A DNA stretch of 64,000 bases, taken from assembly GCF_000155595.1 (NCBI RefSeq), contig NZ_DS989904.1:814477-878476 (forward strand), written 5' to 3'. This stretch comes from Synechococcus sp. PCC 7335. Lineage in GTDB: Bacteria; Cyanobacteriota; Cyanobacteriia; Phormidesmidales; Phormidesmidaceae. Positions 36,131-46,255 of the stretch are shown here, in pieces (the stretch's first letter is position 1; every line of letters begins with the position of its first letter). The translations under genes and the position numbers were made by a program. The notes below the pieces were generated by a model. It was not told where the DNA came from, did no database searches, and saw nothing but the letters and a program-made list of their open reading frames with translations.

Positions 36131-36844
36131 CTAGCGCTTGCGAAGCACCAGAAAAGAAATCGCGCCAATCACTACCCCACCTAAAAGTAAAATCAAGAGA
36201 GGTCGCTGCCCAGCATCTGATACATTATCGCTTGCAACCGCATCGGGCGGTGCTGTTGCGTCCGATACAGCTGTATCTGAAGTAGATACGTCATCTAGAG
36301 CAGATCCGCCTGACGCTGCTTCTGAACTATCCTGCGGTGGAGCCGCAGCAGAATCGGCGGGTGATTCAGACGGAGACGCTCCGGCGGCAACCGTCACATC
36401 AAAGGCTAGCTCAAAAGGAGAAAAGTCATCTGATTGCTTGGGACTGCCGCTGACGGCAATCGTGTATAAACCCACGGTCGGGAAAGTTAGATTAGCTCCG
36501 GGGATACCCTGATAGCCTTCGCTGGCCACGGCACTAAGCGAAGGCGATAGAATCGGCTCTGAGCTCGGTTGTCTAGGCTGGGTGTAAACAGTCATTTGGC
36601 AGTCGCACTCGGCTAGCTGAATGGTCTCGCCGCCTCGCCTAGTCAGCGCGACCCAAGCTAATACCTCCTCTCCGGCCCGGGGAGTGTCGTCAGGTTCTAT
36701 ATGCAACGTGCCACCGACTTCATTGGAAATTTCTACCTGGTGAGCGGTGGCTAGCTGAGAAAAAGGCACTGGAACTGTGTTAAGGCAAACTGTCGCAGCA
36801 GTCATTAGAGCTAGAGCGAACGCTCTGGATTTTAGGTGGGGCAT
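36131..36844 (-). CDS. Exported protein with C-terminal anchor, next to SafE gene
   Basis: Protein of 237 residues. The start at 36844 is preceded by AAGGAGAA on the minus strand. An N-terminal signal helix (FALALMTAATVCLNTVPV) precedes an extracytoplasmic beta domain (HQVEISNEVGGTLHIEPDDT, VLAWVALTRRGG, GLYTIAVSGSPKQ). A long Ser/Ala/Asp-rich linker (about 155-205) leads to a C-terminal helix (LLILLLGGVVIGAISFLVLR) with basic tail. It overlaps the end of the SafE-like gene by 65 bp, so the two are coupled. The binding domain may sense or carry a metal or other ligand; this is inference from context. Confidence 0.65.
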   Translation of the reverse strand: MPHLKSRAFALALMTAATVCLNTVPVPFSQLATAHQVEISNEVGGTLHIEPDDTPRAGEEVLAWVALTRRGGETIQLAECDCQMTVYTQPRQPSSEPILSPSLSAVASEGYQGIPGANLTFPTVGLYTIAVSGSPKQSDDFSPFELAFDVTVAAGASPSESPADSAAAPPQDSSEAASGGSALDDVSTSDTAVSDATAPPDAVASDNVSDAGQRPLLILLLGGVVIGAISFLVLRKR

Positions 36845-38150
36845 AATTTTCTCCTTGAGAGAGCAGATTCCAGGCTAAGCGCGATCGCACTAACAAAACC
36901 AACAATACAACCCCCGTCAGCCCGCCAACCATAGCCTGATTTTGCCAAGTTAGAGCCAGCGCCCCCCAGTAGTGAGAGCCGACAAGGATCGCATGGCCTG
37001 CGGCTAACAGCAAAGCAGGAAGACTTAGCAGATGCAGCTTTCGCCAGCGACTACCTAACGTGATCTGAGCTTTATTAAAACTCGTAATCGCAGCGGGCAG
37101 CATAAGTAGAATAGCAACTAGACCCAGTACCACACCTGTCTGATGCTGCGGCAGCATAAACTGCACCGCTTGCCAGTTCCACTGCCAGGCATGACTTACC
37201 ATATGCAACACATGCAATAGGCTGAGCGCAAATGCCCCGACCCCCAGCAGTCGCCGATAGTGCAAGAGTCCGGACCAGAGACGACTTATCGGTCTAGCGA
37301 TCAGCGCTAAGGTCAAGCAGACAATCGCCACATGCCCACTGTAGTCAGTCGTCATGTCACCCGTTCGCAGCAGCAGTAAGATGCCAATGACTACGGTAAT
37401 CCAGCCACCCAAACGAAAGAGCTGCGATCGGCGATCTTGACTTAGCCGAGACGCTGTTAGGCCCACTGCCACCATCGCCGGCAATGTACCTAGCCCAAAA
37501 GCTAGCATCACCGCCGCGCCTCCAAGCGCATTCTGGGTAGCCGCTGCACGAAGTTGACCTGTGTACAGAAATCCACAGGGAATTAGCCCCCAAAGCAATC
37601 CCAGAGTAAGCGGCATAATCGCCTGATGCCAGCGAGCAACTCGGTTCATAGACGCATTAATTTGCTGGTGTAGCCGCTGCTGTTTAGCCGGATGCAAAAG
37701 CGGCAGACTTGGCAAGAAGCCCGGACGCGCCTGAGTCAGACCAAACCAGATCAGCAAAATACCCGTTGCTAAAGAAACCAGCCGCCTAAGCGTAGAGCCC
37801 ACCCCAGCAATCTGCCCGCCTGCGGACAGCACAGAGCCAAGTGCCCCAATTCCCATGCCTACTAAGGCATAGCTTAACAGCCGACCTAGATTGAGTAAGA
37901 GGTGAAAAGCCACCTGCTGGCGCCAGCTGCTAGAAAGCGCTTTAGCAGTCAAGTCAGCGCTTGAGCCAGCAGTCTTCTGTCCATTCGTTTTCAGTCCATT
38001 CGCTGAGGACGAACTTGATGAACTCCCTGACGAAGTCCTTACAGACAGAGCAAAGGCAGTGGCCACCGGGCCGCACATACCGACACAGTGCCCAAAGCTT
38101 CCAAAAAAGCCTATGGCCGCAGTCAACCATAGATCTAAAGAAGTTGGCAT
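36780..38150 (-). CDS. SafE/UreH-like transporter fused to ferric-reductase-like domain
   Basis: Protein of 456 residues with about 11-12 membrane helices. The first half has the GHCVGMCGPVATAFALS motif (about residues 21-37), typical of the sulfite exporter TauE/SafE and UreH-like family that includes copper-related proteins. The second half (after about residue 290) has the paired-His pattern of ferric-reductase-like transmembrane domains: LLHVLHMVSHAW and ALLLAAGHAILVGSHYWG. A fused transporter plus heme-binding reductase suggests reduction-coupled metal handling. It is followed, overlapping by 65 bp, by an exported anchored protein and preceded by a His-rich lipoprotein. Cu or Fe as substrate is inference. 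Confidence 0.7.
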   Translation of the reverse strand: MPTSLDLWLTAAIGFFGSFGHCVGMCGPVATAFALSVRTSSGSSSSSSSANGLKTNGQKTAGSSADLTAKALSSSWRQQVAFHLLLNLGRLLSYALVGMGIGALGSVLSAGGQIAGVGSTLRRLVSLATGILLIWFGLTQARPGFLPSLPLLHPAKQQRLHQQINASMNRVARWHQAIMPLTLGLLWGLIPCGFLYTGQLRAAATQNALGGAAVMLAFGLGTLPAMVAVGLTASRLSQDRRSQLFRLGGWITVVIGILLLLRTGDMTTDYSGHVAIVCLTLALIARPISRLWSGLLHYRRLLGVGAFALSLLHVLHMVSHAWQWNWQAVQFMLPQHQTGVVLGLVAILLMLPAAITSFNKAQITLGSRWRKLHLLSLPALLLAAGHAILVGSHYWGALALTWQNQAMVGGLTGVVLLVLLVRSRLAWNLLSQGENYAPPKIQSVRSSSNDCCDSLP

Positions 38151-38190
38151 GCTAAATAGAGAGAGCTCAAAATCAGTTTAATCAGTCGAT

Positions 38191-38784
38191 TTAGTTTGAA
38201 TCGGGGCCATAGATCTCGATAGTAACGCTATCTTCAATCTGACTTCCCTGAGTGGTTAAAACTTCATGGCCGTTAGCATTGAGCGTGACTCGAATTTCAT
38301 TCGTGCCGCTGGGCAGCTCGGGTAGATGCGTCCACGGGCCATAGATGCGCTGTATAGATTTGTTGTTGATATATAGGTGGGCATGGCCTTCGGTAGGGCT
38401 ACTTTCGTCATTAACTTTCTCGGGGGCAAAGTCAAAATTCGTCGTGCCTACATACAGGTTCCAGCCGCGTACAGGATCTTCTTTGACCTGGATAGTGAGC
38501 GCCGGTACTGGCGTTCGGGCAGGGATTTCGATTGCTTTGGAATGGGAACTATGGTTGGTATCTCCCTTACCGTGACTATGCGAGTCTCCACCAGCGGCGT
38601 CTATGCTTTCTGATGATACGGTGGGCTGAGCGATCGCTTGCTCTTGATCGATTAGGTCGGTTGAGTGATTCTCACTTTTTGGTGTGGAATGGCTGCAGCC
38701 AATAGCTAAAAGGGTTAAGCCTATGATTACAGTTCTTTGAAGGCTTGTTTTGTGGGTTGTTTTATAGTGACGATAGTTGACCAT
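38191..38784 (-). CDS. His-rich lipoprotein of the SafE cluster
   Basis: Protein of 197 residues from the ATG at 38784. Longer upstream frames overlap the divergent gene and lack signal character. The N-terminus is a clear lipoprotein signal: TVIIGLTLLAIGCSHS, lipobox LAIGC (about residues 26-30). A His-rich stretch (about 65-80, DSHSHGKGDTNHSSHS) could bind metal ions. A beta domain follows (WNLYVGTTNFDFAPE, GHAHLYINNKSIQRIYGPWT, NEIRVTLNANGHEVLTTQG). It lies 41 bp upstream of the SafE-like gene on the same strand. A periplasmic or outer-membrane metal-binding lipoprotein is inferred. Confidence 0.7.
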   Translation of the reverse strand: MVNYRHYKTTHKTSLQRTVIIGLTLLAIGCSHSTPKSENHSTDLIDQEQAIAQPTVSSESIDAAGGDSHSHGKGDTNHSSHSKAIEIPARTPVPALTIQVKEDPVRGWNLYVGTTNFDFAPEKVNDESSPTEGHAHLYINNKSIQRIYGPWTHLPELPSGTNEIRVTLNANGHEVLTTQGSQIEDSVTIEIYGPDSN

Positions 38785-39019
38785 GAAGTCGCGGAGGAAC
38801 GAAACTGCGTAGCCTTTTATAGTGCAGACAAATAGACAGGGAGTCAAAAGACAGGCAGTCGTGAAAGTTTGCGCATAGCTATTAGCGGATAGACTATGCG
38901 GAAGTGGGTACTGTGAGAGGGTAGGTATAGATGGGTAGAAATAGCGGGGCTTGCTTTCGACTAGGTTTCCACCTAATTTTTGTAGAGGTTTCAAACAGGG
39001 GAGTTTTGTAACAAAGCTG

Positions 39020-39883
39020 ATGAATAAGAAAGCCTGGTTAGGTATTGGTATTGTGGGGGCGATCGCGCTAGTCGTTGGCGGAAAGCTCTGGGTCTCCCGG
39101 TCGGCTGCCAAAGAAGTAGACAAAGCCATTGCCGACGTTTCAGACTATGTCGATGTTGACTATCGAAAAGTAGACGTATCTTTGCTAGGTCGGGGCACTA
39201 CGCTCAAAGATGTAGTGGTTACACCGATTGCTTCTGGCAACGCGATTAGGGTGGACGAGATGACCCTATATAGATACGAAGATGAAGATCAAGTTCCGAC
39301 CTATTTAAACATGGCTATCAGAGGCATTGAGCTAGATGAGACTGCGCTAGGAGAAAATGCTGAGATGTTCTCTGAGCTGGGGTATGGCAAGGAAATCTCA
39401 GCTACTGTCATCACCGAGTACGAGTACGAAGCAGACGATAGAACAGTAGAGCTAAAGCAGCTGAAACTAGGGGCTGACCAGGTTGGTGATATGGAAATGA
39501 CCCTTGAGCTGGGCAACATTGCGCTAGATCAATCAACCCTCAATAGTTTGCCTTTCTCTTTGTTTGGAGCGCAGTTTGAAGGCGCAAAAATCACCTACGA
39601 AGATGACTCTTTCGTCAAAAGGCTGTTTGAAACGACGGCAGCTGCAGAAGGCATCAGTGTAGAAGAAGTTAAGGCAGAGGCGATCGCAGGGCTAGAAAGC
39701 GAAGTCGCCAACGGTAATACGCTTTCCCCCGAATTTATAGAAGAGATGAAAGACTTCATCAACGACCCCGACAGCTTTGCGATTACCTTTGCGCCAGAAG
39801 AGCCCGTGCCGCTGAGCGCATTCATCACAATCAGCGGACCTGAGGATCTTATAGAGCTATTGAATGTTCAATTTGAATCTTAG
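39020..39883 (+). CDS. Single-helix anchored protein of unknown family
   Basis: Protein of 287 residues from the ATG at 39020 (MNKKAWLGIGIVGAIALVVG); the earlier ATG (38951) gives an unlikely extension. One N-terminal membrane helix anchors a soluble beta-rich domain (VDVDYRKVDVSLLGRGTTLK, VVVTPIASGNAIRVDEMTLY, GDMEMTLELGNIALDQ). The alternating strands are reminiscent of AsmA/DUF945-like bridge proteins, but no firm family can be given. It is divergent from the His-rich lipoprotein gene. Confidence 0.5.
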   Translation: MNKKAWLGIGIVGAIALVVGGKLWVSRSAAKEVDKAIADVSDYVDVDYRKVDVSLLGRGTTLKDVVVTPIASGNAIRVDEMTLYRYEDEDQVPTYLNMAIRGIELDETALGENAEMFSELGYGKEISATVITEYEYEADDRTVELKQLKLGADQVGDMEMTLELGNIALDQSTLNSLPFSLFGAQFEGAKITYEDDSFVKRLFETTAAAEGISVEEVKAEAIAGLESEVANGNTLSPEFIEEMKDFINDPDSFAITFAPEEPVPLSAFITISGPEDLIELLNVQFES

Positions 39884-40149
39884 CTTCTATTTGAAAGCCT
39901 ACATCACTCTGCCTTCTGAACTGCGCCGATAGATATCTATCAGTTGTTCTGAAGATTGCTTATGAGAAGATCGCTCACGTCCTGATGGTTCAACCAGCTC
40001 AAAGTTGGCTCCGTGGTATCGCATCTTGAGAAGAAACCTAGAGTCGTATTTGAAAGACGAACATCTAGGCAGATTAAGAGCACAGATAGATACATTGCCT
40101 ATCCCATATTACAGAAGGCCAAGGCTTGAACTTATTCAACTGCAAGGTC
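39884..40149. other. Spacer before the siderophore locus
   Basis: About 265 bp with no open frame of note and no clear T-run terminator for the siderophore operon, which should end here. Confidence 0.4.
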
Positions 40150-40971
40150 CTATTGAGTAGGTTTATAGCCAACAACCGTAAATCCGGTAATGGCACTGAA
40201 AAACATTCCTTCCTTATCCGCCTGCTGAAGATCGCTTAGCCAAGCTGAAATTTGAGCGCTCAGCTGTGGCATCTGTTCTTTTGCTCGGGTGGCAGCAGGC
40301 CCTAATCCATAAAGCTGATTGGCCGTCGAGAAGTCTGTTAGCAGCAGGGTGGAGGTATCTGCGACGGTGATATTTTCGAGCCCAGCATGGTGAAAGAGTC
40401 GGTATAGCTCTCCGCCTGTAAAGGTATGACGTATTGCTTGATCAAAATGAGGATTGAGAATTTTTCGAGTGAGCGCCCGATTAGGATGATCAACAATCAG
40501 CGTATCCCAGTCTGGCTCTCTAACCAAAACCCGCCCTTTGGGTCGAGTGACCCTAACCATCTCGGCTAGAGCTTGCTGACGGTCTTCTATATGCATAAAT
40601 AGTCGGTCAGCACGGCAGCCGTCAAAACTGTTGTCTAGCATATCTAAATGATGCACATCTCCAACTTGAAACGTCAGCGAGAGGTCACCTGCTCTAATAC
40701 GATGACGAGCTTCCTTGATTAGGGCAGCGCTACAGTCTAGACCGACAACTCGACCATCCGGGCCTACCCGCTCAGCTAGGACGGCGGCATCTTCTCCAGT
40801 GCCGCAGCCAACGTCTAGGAGAAACGCCCCTGGCGCTGCGCCGAGTAGATCATACGACTTGCGCTTGTATCGCTGCATTTCAGATTGTGCTGTTGCGGTG
40901 TCTAGATAATCGATGAAGGATGCTGGTTTGTCTGCATCAATCTGACTCCAATTAAGTGATGTGGAATTCAT
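40150..40971 (-). CDS. SAM-dependent methyltransferase at the end of the siderophore operon
   Basis: Protein of 273 residues. Class I methyltransferase fold: LLDVGCGTGEDAAVLAERVG (motif I, SAM binding), GRVVGLDCSAALIKEARHR, FQVGDVHHLDMLDNSFDGC and KGRVLVREPDW. It lies 61 bp downstream of the NRPS gene on the same strand. It may be a tailoring enzyme (for example O- or N-methylation of the catecholate) or an unrelated passenger. The motif call is sure; the substrate is unknown. Confidence 0.8.
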   Translation of the reverse strand: MNSTSLNWSQIDADKPASFIDYLDTATAQSEMQRYKRKSYDLLGAAPGAFLLDVGCGTGEDAAVLAERVGPDGRVVGLDCSAALIKEARHRIRAGDLSLTFQVGDVHHLDMLDNSFDGCRADRLFMHIEDRQQALAEMVRVTRPKGRVLVREPDWDTLIVDHPNRALTRKILNPHFDQAIRHTFTGGELYRLFHHAGLENITVADTSTLLLTDFSTANQLYGLGPAATRAKEQMPQLSAQISAWLSDLQQADKEGMFFSAITGFTVVGYKPTQ

Positions 40972-41032
40972 GTGTACGTTCTAGGTAGAGTTAACGGTAT
41001 TTTTTTTGAGAGCGCTAATGTGTTCTTGAAAC

Positions 41033-44000
41033 TTAAGCCTCTAGATGGGCTGCGATCGCTCGGGCTATTATTTGCGAATACTCTCCTGTCAGTAGCTGCC
41101 CATGGGTCGTATCAATGTTGTAATTTTTGATCGAGCCGGTGACAAAGGGCTGCCATTGTCTATGAGTGAGAGTGGCATCTGTTCGGCCGTGGCTGGCTGT
41201 GAAGAAGATAAGATTGCCGTTGTATGGATCGGGCGTGGGTGCTTGTTGAGCCATTTGAATGTTGTATCGGGTGATATCTAATAAGGTGTTTTGCCTAAGC
41301 AGATCAAGGTGAGATCCTAGGTTGCTTTGCAGTTGTTGAGGTCGGTTATTATCCTCTTTGCCGGCTATCTGCTTTGAGGGCAACGAGGCTTGTCCGGTTG
41401 CCTGACGGAGAAGCTCTAGGACTTCTTGTTCGGAGTGGCGATCGCGCCTTTTGATGCAGTGTCCAGGATATGCATCTAGTAAAATTAACTGCTCAATGTT
41501 GTTGCCTTGCTGCTGTAGTTGGGTTGCGATCGCCTGAGCAACCATCCCGCCAAAAGACCATCCTAATAAGCGATACGAACCTTCTGGTTGAACCTGACGA
41601 ATCATTGCCAGATATCTCTCCATCATCTGTTCCCAACTGTCTTTAGAGATGCCTTGCGAGAGAGATTCTAAAGCCAGCGCCCCAGCATCCAAGTAAGGAG
41701 ACTGTAAGCCATACAGGGAATGCTGAGCTCCCAGATGTTTGGCTAAACTCATGTAGCACCAGCTAATGCCAGCAGCAGGGTGTATGCAAAATAGAGGTTG
41801 ATTGCCTTCGGTAATAGGAAACAAAGGAGAGAATAAGGTATCGCCAGTGCTTGAGCCAGTAGAGAGAAACTGACGACCACCAGCGCCCTCAACCTCCGAA
41901 CTGCTAATGTCTGAATTCAACGCCTTCGCTAGGGCTGCGGCTGTAGGATGGCGGAAAATAGTTGAAACTGAGATTTCACGATCTAGCTTTGTGCTAAGCC
42001 AGTTGGTCGCTTGGATGGTCTGTAATGACTGGCCGCCCAATTCAAAGAAATCATCTTGTACAGTGAGTCCCTGCTGCCCCAAAATGTCTTCCCAAGTACG
42101 AAGAATTACAGCTTCTAAAGAGGATGCGGCGTTTTCGCGCTGTGTGATCCATTTGGGTGAGCAGCTGTGTAGTGCGGTTCGATCTACTTTCCCTGACAAT
42201 GTTTTAGGTAGGGCCTCTAGAAAGTTGAATCCGGCTGGGATAACTGCCGCAGGTAACCTTTCACTCAGATGCTGCCGCAGCGTTCGAACGGGTGGATGAG
42301 GCGCTTTAGCAACCAGATAGGCACAGAGGCGCTTGATCCCTTCTGGCAGGTGATGACCAACCACAGCCGCTTCTCGGATACCTGGTATTGTCAACAGCAC
42401 AGACTCAATCTCAGCCGGGTTGATTCGATGCCCACTGATCTTGAATTCCGCATCAAGACGACCCGTAAAAACGAGCTGACCATCCGGGCGGATAAACACC
42501 TGATCGCCAGTCCGATAGGCTCTAGGTTTACCTGGAAGCTGATGCAAGCAGACAAAGCAATCTGCGGTTAGCTGAGATTTTCCTAAGTATTCTTTTGCCA
42601 GCGTCGGCCCTAATATACACAGCTCACCTCGCTGTCCCGGAGTTGCTGGATATCCAGCGGCATTGATCACCGCAATGTCTATGCCCGGTAGGGGGCGACC
42701 AATAGGGACCTTGCCCTGATCGACGCATCCAGGCTCTAGCGTAGCTACAGTTGCAACAACGGTGGCTTCACTTGGGCCATAAGTATTGAGCAGCCTCACC
42801 TCATTGCCCACAACTGAGTGCCACTGCTTAATCCGCTCAGACTGGGCTGCTTCTCCACCAATGATCACCATTCGTAAGCTGGTAGGCAAGCTTTCCTGAT
42901 GGTTACTCAAACAAAACGCTAGCTCATGCCAAAAGGCGGTAGGAAGGTCGAGAATGCTAATGTCTTTTTGTTGACAGACCTTTAGAAAATGAGGAAGAGA
43001 TTGGAGCATTGATTCCTCACGCAGCACCAGGGTAGCGCCGCTACAAAGGGTCAAGAAAATCTCTTCTACGCTGGCATCGAAGTGTAGCGAAGCGAATTGC
43101 AAAACCCGATCTTCAGGCTGAATCTTATATCGCTGTAAGGCTCCACTGACAAAATTAGACAGCGCCCGATGATCGATCACCAGGCCTTTAGGTACTCCCG
43201 TAGAGCCGGAGGTATACACGACATAGGCGGGGCTATTTTGAGCTGGAATCGTTGAAAGATCAGAGGTTACAACCTCTGCCATTGAAAGGTCTGTTGTTGG
43301 CAAATATTCTAAAGGATTCAACAGAATGGTAGGCGGCAACCCTGAAATAGAGTGAGGTTGATACTCTGATGTGGTGATCAATAGAGCAGGCTGTGCATCT
43401 TTGAGTAGATGACTATTGCGGGCGACAGGGGCTGTCGGATCAAGAGCTAGATAACCCGCACCAGAAAACAATACGCCTAGAATGGTGATGATCGCTTCCC
43501 AGCTACGGGGTAGATAAATCGCTACGATCTGACCTGGTTTGACGCCTGCATTCGTCAGCCTCACGGCTAAATTGTGAGCCGCTGCTAACAGCTCGCAATA
43601 AGACATACTCACTTCACTGGCTACTATAGCTGTGGAATGAGGCCGTAAGGAAACCTGTTCTATCAATCTGGTGAGTACAGGCTGGGGCGTTGATAAGAGT
43701 GGCTCACCCCTGATTATGTTTCTCTGAGAAATTATGCTTCTTTGGGAACTGTCTCTCTGAGAATTGTGTAATTCCGTATTGTGTAGTTCCGTGGCGTTCA
43801 GTGCTGTAATGCCTGTTCTTGTAACGAGTTGGGCGGCTGAAATCACCTGTTTTGGATGATTAAGTACTGAGTGTAGCGTTGCTAGCCAGTTCTGTTGATG
43901 TTGAGTGAGTTCATTAAGAGAATAACAGTCTGGATTAGCGTCTAGCTCAAGTGTGAGCCTCTTTCCCCCAGCTTGGGCGCGAAAATTGATAGCGATATCT

Positions 44001-45169
44001 TCTACTGGCCCTGCAGAAATGTTATGCACAATGCCTGCTGTCTCGCCAAAGTGGATGGCATAGTCAAAAGGCATAATATTTACAATCGGGCCGAAAAGTC
44101 GGCGTCCTCCACCTACCCGCTTCAGATCGCGCCGTAGCTGCTCATAACGGTAGCGGCTGTGAGGGCGAATACTTCGAAGCTGTTGCCTGATTGGTTCTAC
44201 CAGTTCTAAAAAGCAAATGTCAGGACTGATCAATACTCGCAGCGGCACAATATTCATCACCATGGCTGGAACTCTTAGGGACGCTGATCCTAGCCGGCCC
44301 ATCATCGGGACGCCGAGGGTGAGATCGTCAGCGCTTGTGGCCTGATGTAGATATACAGCGGTAACCGCTAGCAGCAGATCCGACCAGGCAGCGCCGTTCT
44401 GTTGTGCAACTGTTTTCAATTGTTGAAATACCTCAGATGGCAGCGCGCTTTTCTGGCGGAGGCACACGTCGCTGGCAGGCATGGGTTTACAGCTCAAGCT
44501 GACGGGCTCAGGTGCGCCTTCTAAAGCCTGTAGCCAGAAGCTGCGATCGCGCGCTTTCTGTTCAGACTTTTGATAGACAATATCTTCTTCTATCACAGCC
44601 CGTAAGCTGGCAAAAGGAGAAAGAGAAACCGGCTGCCGCTGCTTTAGGCGCGTGTAAATTTCGGCGGCTCGCCGCAAGAGTAGAGAAGACCCGTAGCCAT
44701 CTATTGCAATATGGTGAATACGTTGATACCAGAAGTGGCGATCGCTCGCTACTCGGATGAGGGCCTGAGCAAAGAGGGGGTTTGCGCCGAGATGAGTCTG
44801 CTGGCTCAGGTCTTGTCTCATCCAGTTCCAAGCTGCCTGCTCAGCATGATCATCACCACTTAGATCGAGATGTGTCAGCCTCCACTTTAAATTTTCAGCA
44901 ACAGACTGAACTGGGCTCTGGTCTGCAACGGTAAAGCATAGGTTAAGGGTTTCGGCTTCTGCCACCATTTGGCGCACCGCTCGCTCAAATAAAACAGGAT
45001 CGAGATCTCCTATAAGTTCTAAGCACTCTGCAGTGTTGTAAATAGCACTTTGTGGATTGAGCTGCTGCCCTAGCCAAATTCCTTTTTGAGCAGCAGATAG
45101 GGGCCAGTTGAGTTGATTTTCTTTAGCTGTATTTTTCTTAGCTATATTTTTCTCAGCTACATCGGTCAT
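41033..45169 (-). CDS. Catecholate siderophore NRPS, one module C-A-T-TE
   Basis: Protein of 1378 residues resembling EntF/DhbF in layout. Condensation domain with HHIAIDG (about 152-158). Adenylation domain about 490-990 with [11 protein letters not shown] (about 651-661), NTYGPSE and the A10 lysine in TLSGKVDR. Carrier domain with GGQS (Ser about 1048). Thioesterase with GWSFGG (Ser about 1205), LLDAYPG and a late His in THGQLLTG. Specificity residues aligned to GrsA read D-A-E-D-I-G-T-V-V-K, unlike EntF serine (D-V-W-H-F-S-L-V-D-K). The acidic E/D pair suggests a basic amino acid, probably lysine. The N-terminus and the C-A linker (about 460-495) carry short tandem repeats ([11 protein letters not shown]). 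It should join DHB from EntB to its amino acid. Confidence 0.88.
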   Translation of the reverse strand: MTDVAEKNIAKKNTAKENQLNWPLSAAQKGIWLGQQLNPQSAIYNTAECLELIGDLDPVLFERAVRQMVAEAETLNLCFTVADQSPVQSVAENLKWRLTHLDLSGDDHAEQAAWNWMRQDLSQQTHLGANPLFAQALIRVASDRHFWYQRIHHIAIDGYGSSLLLRRAAEIYTRLKQRQPVSLSPFASLRAVIEEDIVYQKSEQKARDRSFWLQALEGAPEPVSLSCKPMPASDVCLRQKSALPSEVFQQLKTVAQQNGAAWSDLLLAVTAVYLHQATSADDLTLGVPMMGRLGSASLRVPAMVMNIVPLRVLISPDICFLELVEPIRQQLRSIRPHSRYRYEQLRRDLKRVGGGRRLFGPIVNIMPFDYAIHFGETAGIVHNISAGPVEDIAINFRAQAGGKRLTLELDANPDCYSLNELTQHQQNWLATLHSVLNHPKQVISAAQLVTRTGITALNATELHNTELHNSQRDSSQRSIISQRNIIRGEPLLSTPQPVLTRLIEQVSLRPHSTAIVASEVSMSYCELLAAAHNLAVRLTNAGVKPGQIVAIYLPRSWEAIITILGVLFSGAGYLALDPTAPVARNSHLLKDAQPALLITTSEYQPHSISGLPPTILLNPLEYLPTTDLSMAEVVTSDLSTIPAQNSPAYVVYTSGSTGVPKGLVIDHRALSNFVSGALQRYKIQPEDRVLQFASLHFDASVEEIFLTLCSGATLVLREESMLQSLPHFLKVCQQKDISILDLPTAFWHELAFCLSNHQESLPTSLRMVIIGGEAAQSERIKQWHSVVGNEVRLLNTYGPSEATVVATVATLEPGCVDQGKVPIGRPLPGIDIAVINAAGYPATPGQRGELCILGPTLAKEYLGKSQLTADCFVCLHQLPGKPRAYRTGDQVFIRPDGQLVFTGRLDAEFKISGHRINPAEIESVLLTIPGIREAAVVGHHLPEGIKRLCAYLVAKAPHPPVRTLRQHLSERLPAAVIPAGFNFLEALPKTLSGKVDRTALHSCSPKWITQRENAASSLEAVILRTWEDILGQQGLTVQDDFFELGGQSLQTIQATNWLSTKLDREISVSTIFRHPTAAALAKALNSDISSSEVEGAGGRQFLSTGSSTGDTLFSPLFPITEGNQPLFCIHPAAGISWCYMSLAKHLGAQHSLYGLQSPYLDAGALALESLSQGISKDSWEQMMERYLAMIRQVQPEGSYRLLGWSFGGMVAQAIATQLQQQGNNIEQLILLDAYPGHCIKRRDRHSEQEVLELLRQATGQASLPSKQIAGKEDNNRPQQLQSNLGSHLDLLRQNTLLDITRYNIQMAQQAPTPDPYNGNLIFFTASHGRTDATLTHRQWQPFVTGSIKNYNIDTTHGQLLTGEYSQIIARAIAAHLEA

Positions 45170-45232
45170 AGTGAGTCTTCCTGGTAAATGCGATCGCGAT
45201 CGTTCGATTACGGATGGCTGAATGGTTGTTGC

Positions 45233-46156
45233 CTACTTTCGAGACAGGAGCTGACTCCAGGCTGAGATTGTTGGTTGCTCTGCAAGGTCGGCAAAGCTGA
45301 CCTCAGCGCCCTTACGTCGCCAGTCTTCTACCAAGCTCATCAGGCGAATAGAATCTAACCCCGAATCCAACAGATTCTCTTCAGTACTCACCTGCAGCGG
45401 CGGCAGCTGTAATAATTCACCAAGCTGCTGCCTCAAGACCTGAGTGACTGAAACGGGAGAGAGCAACTCAGATAGTGGCATTTCTGCACTGTTTAATCCT
45501 GTATGATTAGCACTTACAGAATTCGACAGCATTTCAATCACCGTTTGGTTCGGTAACGTAATGCCACAGCGCTGAGCGACATAATTCATCGCCATATGGT
45601 GATAGTCCACAGAAAAGTCAGCAATAGCATCTCCTACCAAGAAGGGTTGAATATCATTCATAAATGCATCACAAGCCGTTGCTAGACAACCGATATGACC
45701 GTAAACCCCGCAGATGATCAGCTGGTCTCGGCCCTCTTGCTGCAGCAACGTTTGCAGCTGTGTCCGCTGAAAGGCGCTGTATCGCCATTTTGTTAAGACG
45801 CGATCGCCGCCGCTGGGCATCAGTACTTCTGCAATAGCCTCTTGTCCAGGATGGGCACTCAATCCAGGCCCCCAAACATCAGTCAGCAACCCGCGATCTT
45901 CCTCAGATTGTTCTACTATCTGAGCGGTATAGAAAACTGGAATTCCTAATGACTGGCAGCATGCCTTTAAAACAACAATATTTTGAAGCAGTTCTGTAAT
46001 CGGAGATTGCTGGGCATCAAAGAAATTTAGAAAATAGTCCTGCATGTCATGAATGAGCAGTGCTGCCCTGGGAGCCTGAGCTTCCCAGCTCGCACGGCTT
46101 GAGGGGAACTCTGTCGCTGTAGGCATGCGGTAAGCAGGAAGTTGAGGAATGGTCAT
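45233..46156 (-). CDS. entB: Isochorismatase / aryl carrier protein (EntB/DhbB)
   Basis: Protein of 307 residues, two domains as in EntB (285) and DhbB (312). The isochorismatase domain (about 1-215) shows RAALLIHDMQDYFLNFF (Asp), TKWRYSAFQRTQLQTLL (Lys), and GVYGHIGCLATACDAFMNDI, with a Gly at the catalytic-Cys neighbourhood as in EntB-type enzymes (not the Cys hydrolase form). The C-terminal aryl carrier domain has ENLLDSGLDSIRLMSLVEDW with the phosphopantetheine Ser (about 269). It makes 2,3-dihydro-DHB from isochorismate and carries DHB for the NRPS. It sits 63 bp upstream of the NRPS gene, same strand. Confidence 0.9.
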   Translation of the reverse strand: MTIPQLPAYRMPTATEFPSSRASWEAQAPRAALLIHDMQDYFLNFFDAQQSPITELLQNIVVLKACCQSLGIPVFYTAQIVEQSEEDRGLLTDVWGPGLSAHPGQEAIAEVLMPSGGDRVLTKWRYSAFQRTQLQTLLQQEGRDQLIICGVYGHIGCLATACDAFMNDIQPFLVGDAIADFSVDYHHMAMNYVAQRCGITLPNQTVIEMLSNSVSANHTGLNSAEMPLSELLSPVSVTQVLRQQLGELLQLPPLQVSTEENLLDSGLDSIRLMSLVEDWRRKGAEVSFADLAEQPTISAWSQLLSRK

Positions 46157-46255
46157 CAGATGTCTCCTGAAAGAAATGGGTTGAAGCCTGTAAACGTGAA
46201 AGTGGTCTAATGTAGGTTCTGCACTTTGCTAGAACTTTGCTACAAGCAAGCTTTG

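Noticed and set aside
36138-36512. 124-codon plus-strand frame opposite the exported anchored protein
   Set aside because: It is antisense to a Ser/Ala/Asp-rich linker, which commonly gives long open mirror frames.
41907-42299. 130-codon plus-strand frame opposite the NRPS
   Set aside because: Antisense to conserved adenylation and carrier motifs, with no protein pattern of its own.
41033-45169. Calling the product enterobactin from the gene set
   Set aside because: The adenylation code does not match serine, so a serine trilactone is not supported.
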